In this document: positions 17,132-25,730 of the stretch, one piece after another
How positions within the stretch are numbered: position 1 is the first letter of the stretch
How the letters are laid out: every line of letters begins with the position of its first letter
NCBI GenBank assembly: GCA_010032875.1
Contig: RGSB01000005.1
Coordinates: 1-43,471 of the forward strand
Direction of reading: 5' to 3'
Origin: Actinomycetota bacterium
GTDB lineage: Bacteria; Actinomycetota; Actinomycetes; Nanopelagicales; Nanopelagicaceae
Length of the DNA: 43,471 nt
The notes under the pieces: generated by a model
What the model was told of the DNA's origin: nothing
The model's database searches: none
The model's input: the letters and a program-made list of their open reading frames with translations, nothing else
Made by a program: the position numbers and the translations under genes

Positions 17132-17712
17132 GGATTGATATTAAAGTTCGGATCGACGAATGCCAACACCTCTGGAGTCTTAGCGATTGCTTCTAAATAT
17201 TCTGCAGGAGCATTTTGCAAAAAATGACTCATTGGAACGATGACAAAGAGTGCAGCCGCGCGCACTGCTATTTCTCCATCTGGCGAATTCAATCTCCCAA
17301 CAGCTGAACAATAAACTTTTCGATTAACTTGGCCTGTGATTTCAGCTGAAATGTAAAGTTTTGAACCCATAGGCACGGGTTTCATAAAATCGGTTTCTAA
17401 ACGTGCGGTGACTGCTGGAGCTCGTAAAAGCCACATTAGCTTTCCAAGTGCCTCATCAAATGCAAGAGAGAGTAATCCACCATGCGCGAGGCCTGGTGCA
17501 CCTTGATGATTCTCTGAAACAACAAATTCGGCGGTAATGTTCATTGCATTTCCAACGTGTGCCACAAGGTGCAATCCAGTTGGATGTTTTTCGCCGCAAC
17601 CAAAACAGTGTGCAAAATGAGAAGGAATCTTCGAACCCGTCGCTGGTGCCTCAGGATGGCGTTCCGGGATTACTGCTCCTTCAGGTGGCGTAGTACTTGC
17701 AACTCGACTCAT
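17128..17712 (-). CDS. PaaI-like hotdog-fold thioesterase
   Basis: A 194-aa protein with a 4HBT/hotdog domain at about 50-165. The family signature is NHQGAPGLAHGGLLSLAFDEALG, with catalytic-type His/Gly-Gly and an acidic residue at the head of the central helix. Before it is a Pro-rich segment and CFGCGEKHPTGLH, the small Cys motif seen at the start of many actinobacterial PaaI-like proteins. It probably hydrolyses acyl-CoA thioesters, substrate unknown. First gene of an operon with dut and DUF3159. TAAACT lies 6 bases before the ATG. Confidence 0.87.
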   Translation of the reverse strand: MSRVASTTPPEGAVIPERHPEAPATGSKIPSHFAHCFGCGEKHPTGLHLVAHVGNAMNITAEFVVSENHQGAPGLAHGGLLSLAFDEALGKLMWLLRAPAVTARLETDFMKPVPMGSKLYISAEITGQVNRKVYCSAVGRLNSPDGEIAVRAAALFVIVPMSHFLQNAPAEYLEAIAKTPEVLAFVDPNFNINP

Positions 17713-17718
17713 GCATTT

Positions 17719-17724
17719 AGTTTA
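17719..17724 (-). promoter_or_regulatory. -10 box of the thioesterase-dut operon (leaderless)
   Basis: TAAACT on the minus strand ends 6 bases before the ATG at 17710-17712. TTGACT lies further upstream on the same strand, but only 11 bases away, too close for a standard -35. Confidence 0.35.
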
Positions 17725-17757
17725 CTGCGTTAGCGAGTCAATACTTAATGAGGTAGC

Positions 17758-18195
17758 GTGACTCCTGTGCGATTTCGCGAAGTAATTGCTCCTCCTGCAT
17801 GGCTTTTAGCCTTTATTTACTTCTTGTTTTCTTCAATCAGCATTTCACTCTGGGCATCTATCGGAAATGCGCCTGCCTTCTGGTGTCAGATTTTTCTAAC
17901 AGGAGTTCTCATCTACATAGCAATTCGTTCTCGAATGATTATCGAAATTGATGAGAAAGAATTGCGAATCAATAACGCTCACATTGAACGTAAGTATCTT
18001 GGAGATATAAAGATCTTGGATACTCAGGCGATGAGAATTACACGCGGGCGAGATGCAGATCCATCAGCTTACTTAGCGATTAGATTTTGGAGTCCGCGCG
18101 GCGTTTTGGTTGAAGTAAAAGATTCACGTGATACAACACCGTACTGGTTAATTTCTTCAAAACGAGCAAACGATTTAGCAGCCGCGCTGCGTTAA
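17758..18195 (+). CDS. DUF3093 membrane protein
   Basis: A 145-aa protein with two adjacent N-terminal membrane helices (about 12-32 and 38-56) and a cytoplasmic beta-rich domain. It matches DUF3093, an actinobacterial family that often lies beside dut and DUF4193, as here. The domain carries ELRINNAHIERKYLGDI and the late KDSRDTTPYWLISSKRA segment. Function unknown. The GTG start is preceded by GAGG at a short spacing. Its stop interlocks with the DUF4193 stop (TTAA at 18192-18195). Confidence 0.85.
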   Translation: MTPVRFREVIAPPAWLLAFIYFLFSSISISLWASIGNAPAFWCQIFLTGVLIYIAIRSRMIIEIDEKELRINNAHIERKYLGDIKILDTQAMRITRGRDADPSAYLAIRFWSPRGVLVEVKDSRDTTPYWLISSKRANDLAAALR

Positions 18196-18488
18196 GCACA
18201 CTCTTTACAAATTGCCTTCGCGCCTTCACCTTTTGATAATTGCGTGATGTGGTGAACCAAGAAACAACGTGAGCATGTGAACTCATCTACTTGCTTCGGG
18301 ACAACGCGAACTGCAAGTTCTTCTCCAGATAAATCTGCGCCAGGGAGTTCTAGGTTTTCAGCAGCTTCTGCTTCATCCACATCAATCTGGCCAGATTGAG
18401 CATCAACGCGTTTTGCTTTTAACTCTTCTAACGACTCTTCGTGGAGTTCTTCATCGGTTTTTCTGGGGGTGTCGTAATCCGTTGCCAC
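18192..18488 (-). CDS. DUF4193 zinc-ribbon-like protein
   Basis: A 98-aa protein of the actinobacterial DUF4193 family. The N-terminal half is acidic and probably disordered; the C-terminus has Cys72/Cys75 (TCSRC) and Cys94/Cys97 (CKEC), a likely zinc ribbon. The family start MATDYD is used to pick the GTG at 18486-18488; a GTG three codons upstream would add MRA but lacks family support. AGGTGAG lies at good spacing before the chosen start. The function is unknown; homologues are sometimes annotated as transcription-related, without proof. Confidence 0.87.
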   Translation of the reverse strand: MATDYDTPRKTDEELHEESLEELKAKRVDAQSGQIDVDEAEAAENLELPGADLSGEELAVRVVPKQVDEFTCSRCFLVHHITQLSKGEGAKAICKECA

Positions 18489-18591
18489 TGCTCTCACCTA
18501 CCTTCACTGAACTCGTTGGTTATTTACTGAACGGGCGCATAATCGCCTATTTCAGGGGTTACTGCCTGTTACAACACGCCGAGAAGGGAAT

Positions 18592-20064
18592 TTATTCCTG
18601 CATTGCTTGAATCTGACGGGCTAAAGCCCCGTCAACTAGTGCATGTACTGCCGTTCCTTCAGCTACGTACTCTTCACTCAAAATCTCACCATGCTCATGA
18701 ATCGCACTTATGAGATCCCCGCGGTTATATGGAACAACTACATCAATTTCAATTTTTGGTCTCGGTAAAGTTTTCTCAATTGCATGAATCAGTGCATCAA
18801 TACCAAAACCAGTCTTTACCGAAATTGCATAACTATTTGGTTCCTTGCGCAAAATATCCATTAAGACATCTTGATCTGCAACATCTGCCTTATTAATTGC
18901 GATAATTTCTGGAACTTCTTGGGCTCCAATTTCATTAAACACTGTTCGTACAGCGCGAATTTGCTCAAATGGATCAGCATGTGAGCCGTCAACCACATGA
19001 ACAATTACGTCAGCATCGGAGACTTCTTCTAACGTTGATTTAAACGCATCAACCAATTGGTGGGGAAGATGTCTCACGAATCCAACAGTGTCAGTTAATG
19101 TATAGATGCGACCATCAGAAGTATGCGTTTTGCGCACTGTTGGATCCAGAGTTGCAAAGAGTGCATTCTGAACTAAAACTCCAGCCCCGGTTAGCTTATT
19201 TAATAGAGATGATTTTCCAGCATTTGTGTACCCTGCGATTGCAACGGAAGCGATGTTATTTCGCCTGCGTTCTTGGCGCTTTGTATCTCGCGATACCTTC
19301 ATCTCTGAAATTTCTCGGCGAAGTTTTGCCATCTTGTCACGGATTCGGCGACGATCAGTTTCGATTTTAGTTTCGCCGGGTCCACGTCCGCCGATACCGG
19401 CGCCACCTGCCGCTCGTCCACCAACTTGACGCGAAAGTGATTCACCCCAACCGCGTAAACGTGGAAGCAAATATGAAATCTGAGCTAATTCAACTTGCGC
19501 CTTACCTTCTTTGCTTTTTGCGTGTTGAGCAAAAATATCAAGAATCAAAGCCGTCCGATCAACAACTTTAACTTTAAGCTTTCCTTCAAGTTGTTGTAAT
19601 TGCGACGGAGAGAGTTCGCCATCGCAAATAACAGTATCCGCACCGCTTGATGCAACTACATTGCGTAACTCCTGAACTTTTCCGGAACCAATATATGTTG
19701 CAGGATCTGGTTTATCGCGACGCTGAATAAAACCATCTAAAACTTCAGAACCGGCAGTCTGCGCTAAAGCTTTCAATTCATCCAGTGAATTTTCAGCCAT
19801 CTCAGCCGTGCCTTCAGTCCACACTCCAATTAAAATAACTCGTTCTAATTGGAGTTCGCGATATTCGGCATCTGAAATATCTTGTAATTGAGTTGAAAAA
19901 CCTTTAACTCGTCGAAGAGCGGCTCTATCCGAGAGTTCAGATTGTGACGAAGCCTCTAAATCATCCTGATCTGCATCGTAATCTGCCGTAATGCGGGCGC
20001 TTTCGCGCAACAGCGCTTCAAATGAATCTTCACTTCGGTCCTCAATTCGACCCTCTTCACTCAT
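18592..20064 (-). CDS. hflX: GTPase HflX
   Basis: Ribosome-associated GTPase of 490 aa that splits stalled 70S ribosomes, with an extended acidic N-terminus as in other actinobacterial HflX. The N-terminal domain includes GSGKVQEL and AQVELAQISYLLPRLRG. A coiled-coil linker precedes the G domain, which has G1 GYTNAGKSSLLNKL, G3 DTVGFVRHLP and G4 NKAD. It starts 8 bases inside dapF and is the last gene of miaB-miaA-dapF-hflX. Confidence 0.95.
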   Translation of the reverse strand: MSEEGRIEDRSEDSFEALLRESARITADYDADQDDLEASSQSELSDRAALRRVKGFSTQLQDISDAEYRELQLERVILIGVWTEGTAEMAENSLDELKALAQTAGSEVLDGFIQRRDKPDPATYIGSGKVQELRNVVASSGADTVICDGELSPSQLQQLEGKLKVKVVDRTALILDIFAQHAKSKEGKAQVELAQISYLLPRLRGWGESLSRQVGGRAAGGAGIGGRGPGETKIETDRRRIRDKMAKLRREISEMKVSRDTKRQERRRNNIASVAIAGYTNAGKSSLLNKLTGAGVLVQNALFATLDPTVRKTHTSDGRIYTLTDTVGFVRHLPHQLVDAFKSTLEEVSDADVIVHVVDGSHADPFEQIRAVRTVFNEIGAQEVPEIIAINKADVADQDVLMDILRKEPNSYAISVKTGFGIDALIHAIEKTLPRPKIEIDVVVPYNRGDLISAIHEHGEILSEEYVAEGTAVHALVDGALARQIQAMQE

Positions 20065-20872
20065 TAAAAAATTTTGCCAAATCTACTTCTTTGACTAATT
20101 CGGCTGGTCCAATCAACGTTGCATTTGAGTGTCCGTCTATTTCAACTTCAAGACGACCACCTGGTGGATAAATTACCCAATGTGCCGGCAGATTCTTCTT
20201 TGACTTAATAGTTGCAGCTAATGCCACGGCGCATGTTCCGGTTCCGCACGATTGTGTTTCACCACTTCCACGTTCGAAAACGCGCATCTTTAACTCGGTC
20301 TCATTTATAAACTCAACGAACTCGACATTTACACCTTCGGGATAGCTTTCTTTAGGACGAACGACTGGCGCTTCATCGAGGGCGCCAACTTTATCCAAGG
20401 TATCGACAAAGACCACGGCGTGTGGATTTCCTACATTTATGTTGTAACCATTCCATATGTGGCCGTTGTGTGAGGCTGTGACTTCTTCAGATTCATCTTG
20501 AACTTTGCCCATATTTACGGAGATATCTCCTTCTGCAGGTACTCGTAAATGTTTTAACCCATCACGAGTGTTGATCGCAAAAATTCCTTCACCCTGATGA
20601 CCATTGGCAACTAAGTAGCGAGCCATTACTCGGATTCCATTGCCACACATCTCGGCCAATGAACCATCCGAATTTCTGTAATCCATGAACCATTTGCCGT
20701 CTCGTTTGAGAATACGAATAAGTCCATCAGCCCCGATACCAGAATCTCTGTTGCAGATTGCTTGCGTCTGTGAAGTCGTTATAGATCGTTGATCATCTGG
20801 ATCAAAAATAATTACAAAATCATTGTGGGTACCGTGTCCATACGTAGCAGGAACCGACAGTGATGTATTCAT
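20057..20872 (-). CDS. dapF: Diaminopimelate epimerase
   Basis: Converts LL- to meso-diaminopimelate for lysine and peptidoglycan synthesis, without a cofactor, using two cysteines. Both are present: Cys76 in EMCGNGIR and Cys209 in SCGTGTCA. At 271 aa it has normal length and the two-fold DapF architecture. The HGTHNDF motif begins near residue 13. It lies 29 bases after miaA. The order miaB-miaA-dapF-hflX is common in actinobacteria. Confidence 0.97.
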   Translation of the reverse strand: MNTSLSVPATYGHGTHNDFVIIFDPDDQRSITTSQTQAICNRDSGIGADGLIRILKRDGKWFMDYRNSDGSLAEMCGNGIRVMARYLVANGHQGEGIFAINTRDGLKHLRVPAEGDISVNMGKVQDESEEVTASHNGHIWNGYNINVGNPHAVVFVDTLDKVGALDEAPVVRPKESYPEGVNVEFVEFINETELKMRVFERGSGETQSCGTGTCAVALAATIKSKKNLPAHWVIYPPGGRLEVEIDGHSNATLIGPAELVKEVDLAKFFNE

Positions 20873-20901
20873 ATATGAGTTAGTTTAGTAGCACTTGTTC
20901 T

Positions 20902-21795
20902 TCAGAGGGATTCCAAAATACTTTCCAAACGCGGCTGACGAGTAGAAAGCCACGTAATGCGAGGATCGCGCGAGAACCAGGTTTCCTGACGTCTGGCATA
21001 TTGACGTGTGGATCTCTTGGTTTCTTCAATAGCTGCATCGAGTGAAACTTCGCCCTTCAGGTGAGAAATCACCTGCGCATACCCCAGAGCTCTCTGAGCA
21101 GTCCTTCCTTGAGTCAAACCCTGTTCAATTAATTTTTGCACTTCTGCGACTAATCCTTGTTCAAACATCGAGTTTACACGTGCATCGATTCTTTCCGAAA
21201 GATCTTCACGATTCATTACTAATCCAAATTGACGTGCATAGGGATATCGAATGCTCTCTTCTCTCGGCAAATTAGCAGTAAATGGTTTACCGGTAATCTC
21301 TATAACTTCGAGTGCTCGAATAATCCTGCGAAGATTGGCCCGGTCAATAGCAATCGCTGCAGCAGGATCGAGTTTTTCTAAACGAGCAAACATTGCATCA
21401 ATACCTAATTCTTCTGCTTCTTTATTTAATGTATGTCGAACCATTGGATCTGTGTCAGGGAAATTGAGCTCATCGATGACAGCTTTTATATAAAGACCGG
21501 TTCCACCAACCATAACAACATTTTTTCCACGTGAGTGGATTTCATCAATCACCTGTCGAGCTTTGCTTTGAAACCAAGCAACAGTTGAATCTTCATTCAC
21601 ATCTAAAACATCAAGCATATGGTGGCGAATACCATTGCGTTCTTCGATTCTAATTTTCGCTGTTCCTATATCCATTCCCCGATACACCTGCATTGAATCT
21701 GCATTTACTACTTCAGCGTCAATGGATTCTGCTAAGGCAACGCTTAGTGCGCTTTTACCAGTGGCAGTTGCACCAGCGATAACAACTAACTTCAT
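20902..21795 (-). CDS. miaA: tRNA dimethylallyltransferase
   Basis: Transfers a dimethylallyl group to N6 of A37 in tRNAs that read UNN codons; MiaB then adds the methylthio group. A protein of 297 aa with P-loop GATATGKS (about 8-15), the substrate motif [24 protein letters not shown] and the C-terminal [10 protein letters not shown] segment. It uses the same dimethylallyl diphosphate that the MEP pathway (dxs, same window) makes. Its start overlaps the miaB stop by 4 bases. Confidence 0.97.
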   Translation of the reverse strand: MKLVVIAGATATGKSALSVALAESIDAEVVNADSMQVYRGMDIGTAKIRIEERNGIRHHMLDVLDVNEDSTVAWFQSKARQVIDEIHSRGKNVVMVGGTGLYIKAVIDELNFPDTDPMVRHTLNKEAEELGIDAMFARLEKLDPAAAIAIDRANLRRIIRALEVIEITGKPFTANLPREESIRYPYARQFGLVMNREDLSERIDARVNSMFEQGLVAEVQKLIEQGLTQGRTAQRALGYAQVISHLKGEVSLDAAIEETKRSTRQYARRQETWFSRDPRITWLSTRQPRLESILESL

Positions 21796-23213
21796 GCTCG
21801 TACAGTTGGGATTCCGAGGGAGACTCCGGATGTTGTTTTTTCGTGGGTGCGCAATTCGTGAGCATCTCCCCCTCGAGTTGGGATAGTGCGCAATTCTTCG
21901 CCAATTAAATAATGCGCAGATGCATCAGTTATTTGAACATCAACAAAATCACCCGCGCGAGCATTACTTGAATCCGCAAAGTGCACTAGACGAAAATCCT
22001 CACTTTTTCCTGTGAGCCGCGACTCTCGAGCATCGCGTCGGCCTTCATATTCACCTACAAGAACTCGCATCTCTTTACCAAAAGCACTCTTGTTAACTCC
22101 TAATGAAATTTTTTGTTGATGCTCATGTAATCGCGTGTAACGCGCACCGACTACATCTGCGGCAATCTGATCAGGCATCGTTGCTGCCGGTGTTCCTGGA
22201 CGAATTGAATATTGGTATGTGTAAGCTGCAGCAAATTGCGCTTGAGTACATAAATCCAATGTTGCTTGAAAATCTTCTTCTGTTTCTCCTGGAAATCCAA
22301 CAATGATGTCTGTGGTTATGGATGCATGCGGAATGGCACCTCGAACATTTTCTAGAATCTTTAAATATCGATCACTTCGATATGAACGGCGCATACTCTG
22401 CAAGATTCGATCCGAACCCGATTGCAATGGCATATGTAAATGTGGCATTACATTCTTGGTTTCAGCCATGGCCTCAATGACATCATCTGTGAAATCACGC
22501 GGATGTGGAGACATAAATCGAACACGCTCGAGACCTTCGATGTTTCCGCATTTTCTGAGTAACTTTGCAAATGCTTGCCTGTCGCCAAAATCCACACCGT
22601 ACGCATTAACATTTTGACCGAGTAAAGTAATTTCAATAACACCTTGATGCACGAGCGCTCGGATCTCTCGTAAAATGTCTTCTTCTGTTCGATCTTTTTC
22701 TATGCCACGTAACGTTGGAACTATGCAAAAAGTACAAGTGTTATTACAGCCAACTGAGATTGAAACCCATGCAGAAAAAGCAGACAAACGGCGGGCTGGC
22801 AGTGCTGAAGGAAAGTGTTCTAAGGCTTCTTTAATTTCAATTTGAGCTTCTTCCTCTATTCGTGCGCGTTCAAGCAAAGCAGGTAATGAACCCACGTTAT
22901 GGGTTCCAAAGACGACATCAACATATGGTGCCTTCTTTAAGATTATTGATTGATCTTTTTGCGCCAAACATCCGCCGACTGCAATTTGCATACCGGGATT
23001 TAATTTTTTAATTGGTGCAAGGAAACTTAAATTCCCATAGAGCTTGTTATCGGCGTTTTCTCTTACTGCGCATGTATTGAAAACAACAATGTCAGCTTGT
23101 TCGCCATCTCTGACCGGAACATATCCAGCCTCATCTAATAATCCGGCAATGCGTTCGGAGTCGTGAACATTCATCTGACAACCGTAGGTTTCAACGGAAT
23201 ATGTGCGCTCCAT
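21792..23213 (-). CDS. miaB: tRNA-2-methylthio-N6-dimethylallyladenosine synthase
   Basis: Radical-SAM methylthiotransferase of 473 aa that converts i6A37 to ms2i6A37. The UPF0004 domain has cluster ligands Cys12, Cys48 and Cys82. The radical-SAM triad is Cys156, Cys160, Cys163 ([12 protein letters not shown]), and a TRAM domain occupies about 375-445. A serine/threonine-rich tail of about 25 residues follows. TAGGAT ends 6 bases before the ATG, so this gene begins the miaB-miaA-dapF-hflX transcript. Confidence 0.97.
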   Translation of the reverse strand: MERTYSVETYGCQMNVHDSERIAGLLDEAGYVPVRDGEQADIVVFNTCAVRENADNKLYGNLSFLAPIKKLNPGMQIAVGGCLAQKDQSIILKKAPYVDVVFGTHNVGSLPALLERARIEEEAQIEIKEALEHFPSALPARRLSAFSAWVSISVGCNNTCTFCIVPTLRGIEKDRTEEDILREIRALVHQGVIEITLLGQNVNAYGVDFGDRQAFAKLLRKCGNIEGLERVRFMSPHPRDFTDDVIEAMAETKNVMPHLHMPLQSGSDRILQSMRRSYRSDRYLKILENVRGAIPHASITTDIIVGFPGETEEDFQATLDLCTQAQFAAAYTYQYSIRPGTPAATMPDQIAADVVGARYTRLHEHQQKISLGVNKSAFGKEMRVLVGEYEGRRDARESRLTGKSEDFRLVHFADSSNARAGDFVDVQITDASAHYLIGEELRTIPTRGGDAHELRTHEKTTSGVSLGIPTVRA

Positions 23214-23219
23214 GCGCTA

Positions 23220-23225
23220 ATCCTA
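23220..23225 (-). promoter_or_regulatory. -10 box of the miaB operon (leaderless)
   Basis: TAGGAT on the minus strand ends 6 bases before the ATG at 23211-23213, in the 22-base gap after the amidotransferase gene. Confidence 0.45.
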
Positions 23226-23235
23226 TTGCTACAAA

Positions 23236-23976
23236 TTAGAGAGGTATGACCTGCACAGAAAAGCTCGCTCGGTCGATGACTAGCATGTGGTGGTTGGGTA
23301 GAACTGACCAGCCTGGTTGATTCCATCCAGTCGATGCGACCAGGACACCTTTGTTATCGGCTTTGTACTTCAATTCATAGTAATCATCCGGCGCCCAGTC
23401 TGGTGCGCGGTCTGGATGATGTTCGCAAATTATCACCCACTGTTTTTCATTCATGATCATCGCATTAATACTGGAATAATCAACATTGCTGCGAATGTAA
23501 TTAGCTGCGGCTTTGCAACCTTCAACAAATCCAAGTTCTTTAATTTTCGTAACCACAAAATAGAAGTAACGTTCGCTATCTGTATCTCCCTGAATGAGTG
23601 GACTTAACTCCGGAGATATAACTGACTCGAGTGCAGCGGGCGGATACGTCGCACCATTATGAATAAATGAAATATCTTCGTATGCAAAGGGATGTGTGTT
23701 GTTTTCACTCACTGGCAATCCTGCTGTTGCCCATCGAAGATGGAGTAATGCGCCGTCAGATACCGATGCTTCTATTGTCTTTGAAAATACTTGGCTTTTA
23801 TTAGCAGCCTCAGGTGCGCGACTAATGTGTGCAACGTTTTTGTCATGATCGATTGTCGCTACTCCCCAGCCATCGCAATGAACGGAGGAAAGGGTCACAA
23901 ACTCGGCGAAATCGGACCCTACTGCTGAGTTGAAAGTTTGCTTGTCCTGCGACACGTAACCCAAAAGTCGGCACAT
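23236..23976 (-). CDS. Class II glutamine amidotransferase (EgtC/YafJ-like)
   Basis: An Ntn-hydrolase of 246 aa whose catalytic Cys2 is exposed after Met1 removal (MCRLLGY). HCDGWGVATI, HLRWATAG and the TDSERYFYF segment are typical of the EgtC/YafJ branch. EgtC removes glutamate from gamma-glutamyl-hercynylcysteine sulfoxide in ergothioneine synthesis, but no egtA, egtB, egtD or egtE gene is adjacent, so that role is not supported. A gamma-glutamyl amide hydrolase linked to the neighbouring divergent amine cassette is a possible alternative, purely from position. Confidence 0.87.
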   Translation of the reverse strand: MCRLLGYVSQDKQTFNSAVGSDFAEFVTLSSVHCDGWGVATIDHDKNVAHISRAPEAANKSQVFSKTIEASVSDGALLHLRWATAGLPVSENNTHPFAYEDISFIHNGATYPPAALESVISPELSPLIQGDTDSERYFYFVVTKIKELGFVEGCKAAANYIRSNVDYSSINAMIMNEKQWVIICEHHPDRAPDWAPDDYYELKYKADNKGVLVASTGWNQPGWSVLPNHHMLVIDRASFSVQVIPL

Positions 23977-24011
23977 TTAACCTTAAACCCCTGTCGCTCA
24001 AGTCACACTAT

Positions 24012-24100
24012 GAGGTAGAAAGAGTACCTCGGTGCCCCACACCGAACCAGCACCACCTTATTTAAGCCGCCCGGCTTAAATATGAAGAGGCTTTAGGAGG
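24012..24100 (+). promoter_or_regulatory. Structured leader of the amine permease
   Basis: Three perfect stems follow one another in the divergent gap: GAGGTA/TACCTC (24012-24017 with 24025-24030), CGGTG/CACCG (24030-24034 with 24040-24044), and ATTTAAGCCG/CGGCTTAAAT (24060-24069 with 24072-24081, centre CC). They are followed by TAGGAGG (24094-24100), 8 bases before the TTG start. I recognise no known riboswitch class. It could be a cis-acting RNA, or the last palindrome could be a DNA operator. Confidence 0.45.
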
Positions 24101-24108
24101 CGTAAGAC

Positions 24109-25650
24109 TTGTCAAATTTACAAGATGACGAAAAACGTTTAGCAGCCCTTGGTTACAAACAAGAGCTCAATCGTTCATGGAGTGGATTTTCTAACTTCGC
24201 AATTTCTTTCTCAATTATTTCTATCCTTGCCGGTTGTTTTACAACCTTTGCGCAAGCTTGGAATAACGGCGGACCGGTTGCGATATCAATCGGTTGGCCA
24301 CTTATCTCATTGTTCATTCTGATTATTGGTTTCTGTATGTCAGAACTTGCATCGGCCTACCCAACATCTGGCGGAATTTATTGGTGGGCAGCCAAGATGG
24401 GTGGCGCGAAAGCTGGTTTTTACACAGGCTGGCTCAACCTGATTGGTTTGTTCGCAGTTGTTGCATCCGTTGGTTACGGAGCAGCATCATTCCTAAATAT
24501 TATCTTGGGCGCGCAATGGCCAAGTTATGCCACTTCATTTATGGGCGGCGATTACATCAAGCAACAGTTCGTACTGTTCGTATTAATTATTGTCTTTGTT
24601 ACGTTAATCAACATCTATAGCGGTCACCTACTGGCAATGATTAATAACATCTCGGTTTGGTGGCACGTATTTGGCGCAGCCCTCGTAATCGGAATTTTGT
24701 TAGTTGTTCCAGATAGTCACCAGAGCGTTTCTTGGATGTTTACAGAGAAGATCAATAACTCGGGCTTTAGCGATAGTTCTTACTGGCTATACGTACTGCC
24801 TTTGGGCTTCTTGTTGACTCAATACACCATTACTGGTTTCGATGCATCAGCTCACTTGTCAGAGGAAACCCACTCTGCACATATGACTGCAGCTAAGGGC
24901 ATCTGGAAATCTATTTTCTACTCTGCAATTGGTGGATACATCTTGTTGATGGCCTTCCTTTATGCAGCAACCAATACAGATGTGATCAACTCATTTGATC
25001 CAGCTGTTAACCCATTCGGTGGTGGATCAGTTATTGCAGTTCTTTACACATCACTCGGTGGTGGGCTTGCATTTAAGACTGTCATGATTATTACAACTGT
25101 TGGGCAGGTCTTCTGCGTTGCAGCCTGTGTTACTTCATGTTCACGCATGATGTTCGCATTCTCTCGCGATGGAGCTGTGCCTGGAGGCGAGCGCTGGAAG
25201 AAAGTTAACAAGCATCGCGTACCAACGAATGCTGTTCTCGCTTCAGCAGTCGTGGCAATTGCCATCACACTTCCTGCTCTTTATAAGAGCCCAACTGGTG
25301 CACCTACTGCGTTCTACGCTGTTGTATCTGTAGCGGTAATCGGCTTGTACCTAGCATTCTTAGTCCCAATTTATTTGCGACTAAAGCTTGGTAATAAGTT
25401 TGTACAAGGTGAGTGGACAAATGGAAACAAGTACAAGTGGATGAACACAATTGCAGTTGCTGAAATTGCAATTATTTCAATTTACTTCATCTTGCCATTC
25501 TCTCCAGCTGGAACTCCTGGAAATAAGGACTTCACCTGGACAGCCGTTAACTACGCACCAATTCTTGCAGGTGGAACCTTGATCTTCCTTTGGATCTGGT
25601 GGCATCTATCAGTTAAGAAGTGGTTCACAGGACCAAAGACAACTATCTAA
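24109..25650 (+). CDS. APC-family amino acid/amine permease
   Basis: A 513-aa membrane protein with about 12 helices, of the amino acid-polyamine-organocation superfamily (GABA permease-like branch). SWSGFSNFAISFSIISILAG opens helix 1, SAYPTSGGIYWWAA lies between helices 2 and 3, and SCSRMMFAFSRDGAVPG is the conserved cytoplasmic loop after helix 8. The start is TTG with a strong TAGGAGG. It heads an amine catabolism cassette and likely imports the amine that the gamma-glutamyl ligase downstream uses. The substrate is not readable from sequence; ethanolamine, GABA or a polyamine are candidates. A strong terminator directly follows. Confidence 0.92.
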   Translation: MSNLQDDEKRLAALGYKQELNRSWSGFSNFAISFSIISILAGCFTTFAQAWNNGGPVAISIGWPLISLFILIIGFCMSELASAYPTSGGIYWWAAKMGGAKAGFYTGWLNLIGLFAVVASVGYGAASFLNIILGAQWPSYATSFMGGDYIKQQFVLFVLIIVFVTLINIYSGHLLAMINNISVWWHVFGAALVIGILLVVPDSHQSVSWMFTEKINNSGFSDSSYWLYVLPLGFLLTQYTITGFDASAHLSEETHSAHMTAAKGIWKSIFYSAIGGYILLMAFLYAATNTDVINSFDPAVNPFGGGSVIAVLYTSLGGGLAFKTVMIITTVGQVFCVAACVTSCSRMMFAFSRDGAVPGGERWKKVNKHRVPTNAVLASAVVAIAITLPALYKSPTGAPTAFYAVVSVAVIGLYLAFLVPIYLRLKLGNKFVQGEWTNGNKYKWMNTIAVAEIAIISIYFILPFSPAGTPGNKDFTWTAVNYAPILAGGTLIFLWIWWHLSVKKWFTGPKTTI

Positions 25651-25655
25651 TCTAT

Positions 25656-25704
25656 AAAAAAAGAACTCCCCCTCGTCCTACCGATGAGGGGGAGTTCTTT
25701 TTTT
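25656..25704. terminator. Strong bidirectional intrinsic terminator
   Basis: GAACTCCCCCTC (25663-25674) pairs perfectly with GAGGGGGAGTTC (25686-25697) around an 11-base loop. Seven A (25656-25662) and seven T (25698-25704) flank the stem. It sits 6 bases after the permease stop. Confidence 0.92.
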
Positions 25705-25717
25705 GCCGGTTAAGTGG

Positions 25718-25723
25718 AATACT
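25718..25723 (+). promoter_or_regulatory. Candidate -10 of the gamma-glutamyl ligase gene
   Basis: AATACT ends 7 bases before the ATG at 25731, just 13 bases after the terminator T-run. There is no Shine-Dalgarno sequence. A -35 would have to overlap the terminator stem, so the promoter is weakly supported. Confidence 0.3.
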
Positions 25724-25730
25724 CACGTCC

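Noticed and set aside
25620-25730. Upstream extension of the gamma-glutamyl ligase
   Set aside because: It crosses the permease end and the terminator stem; the protein family begins near the ATG at 25731.
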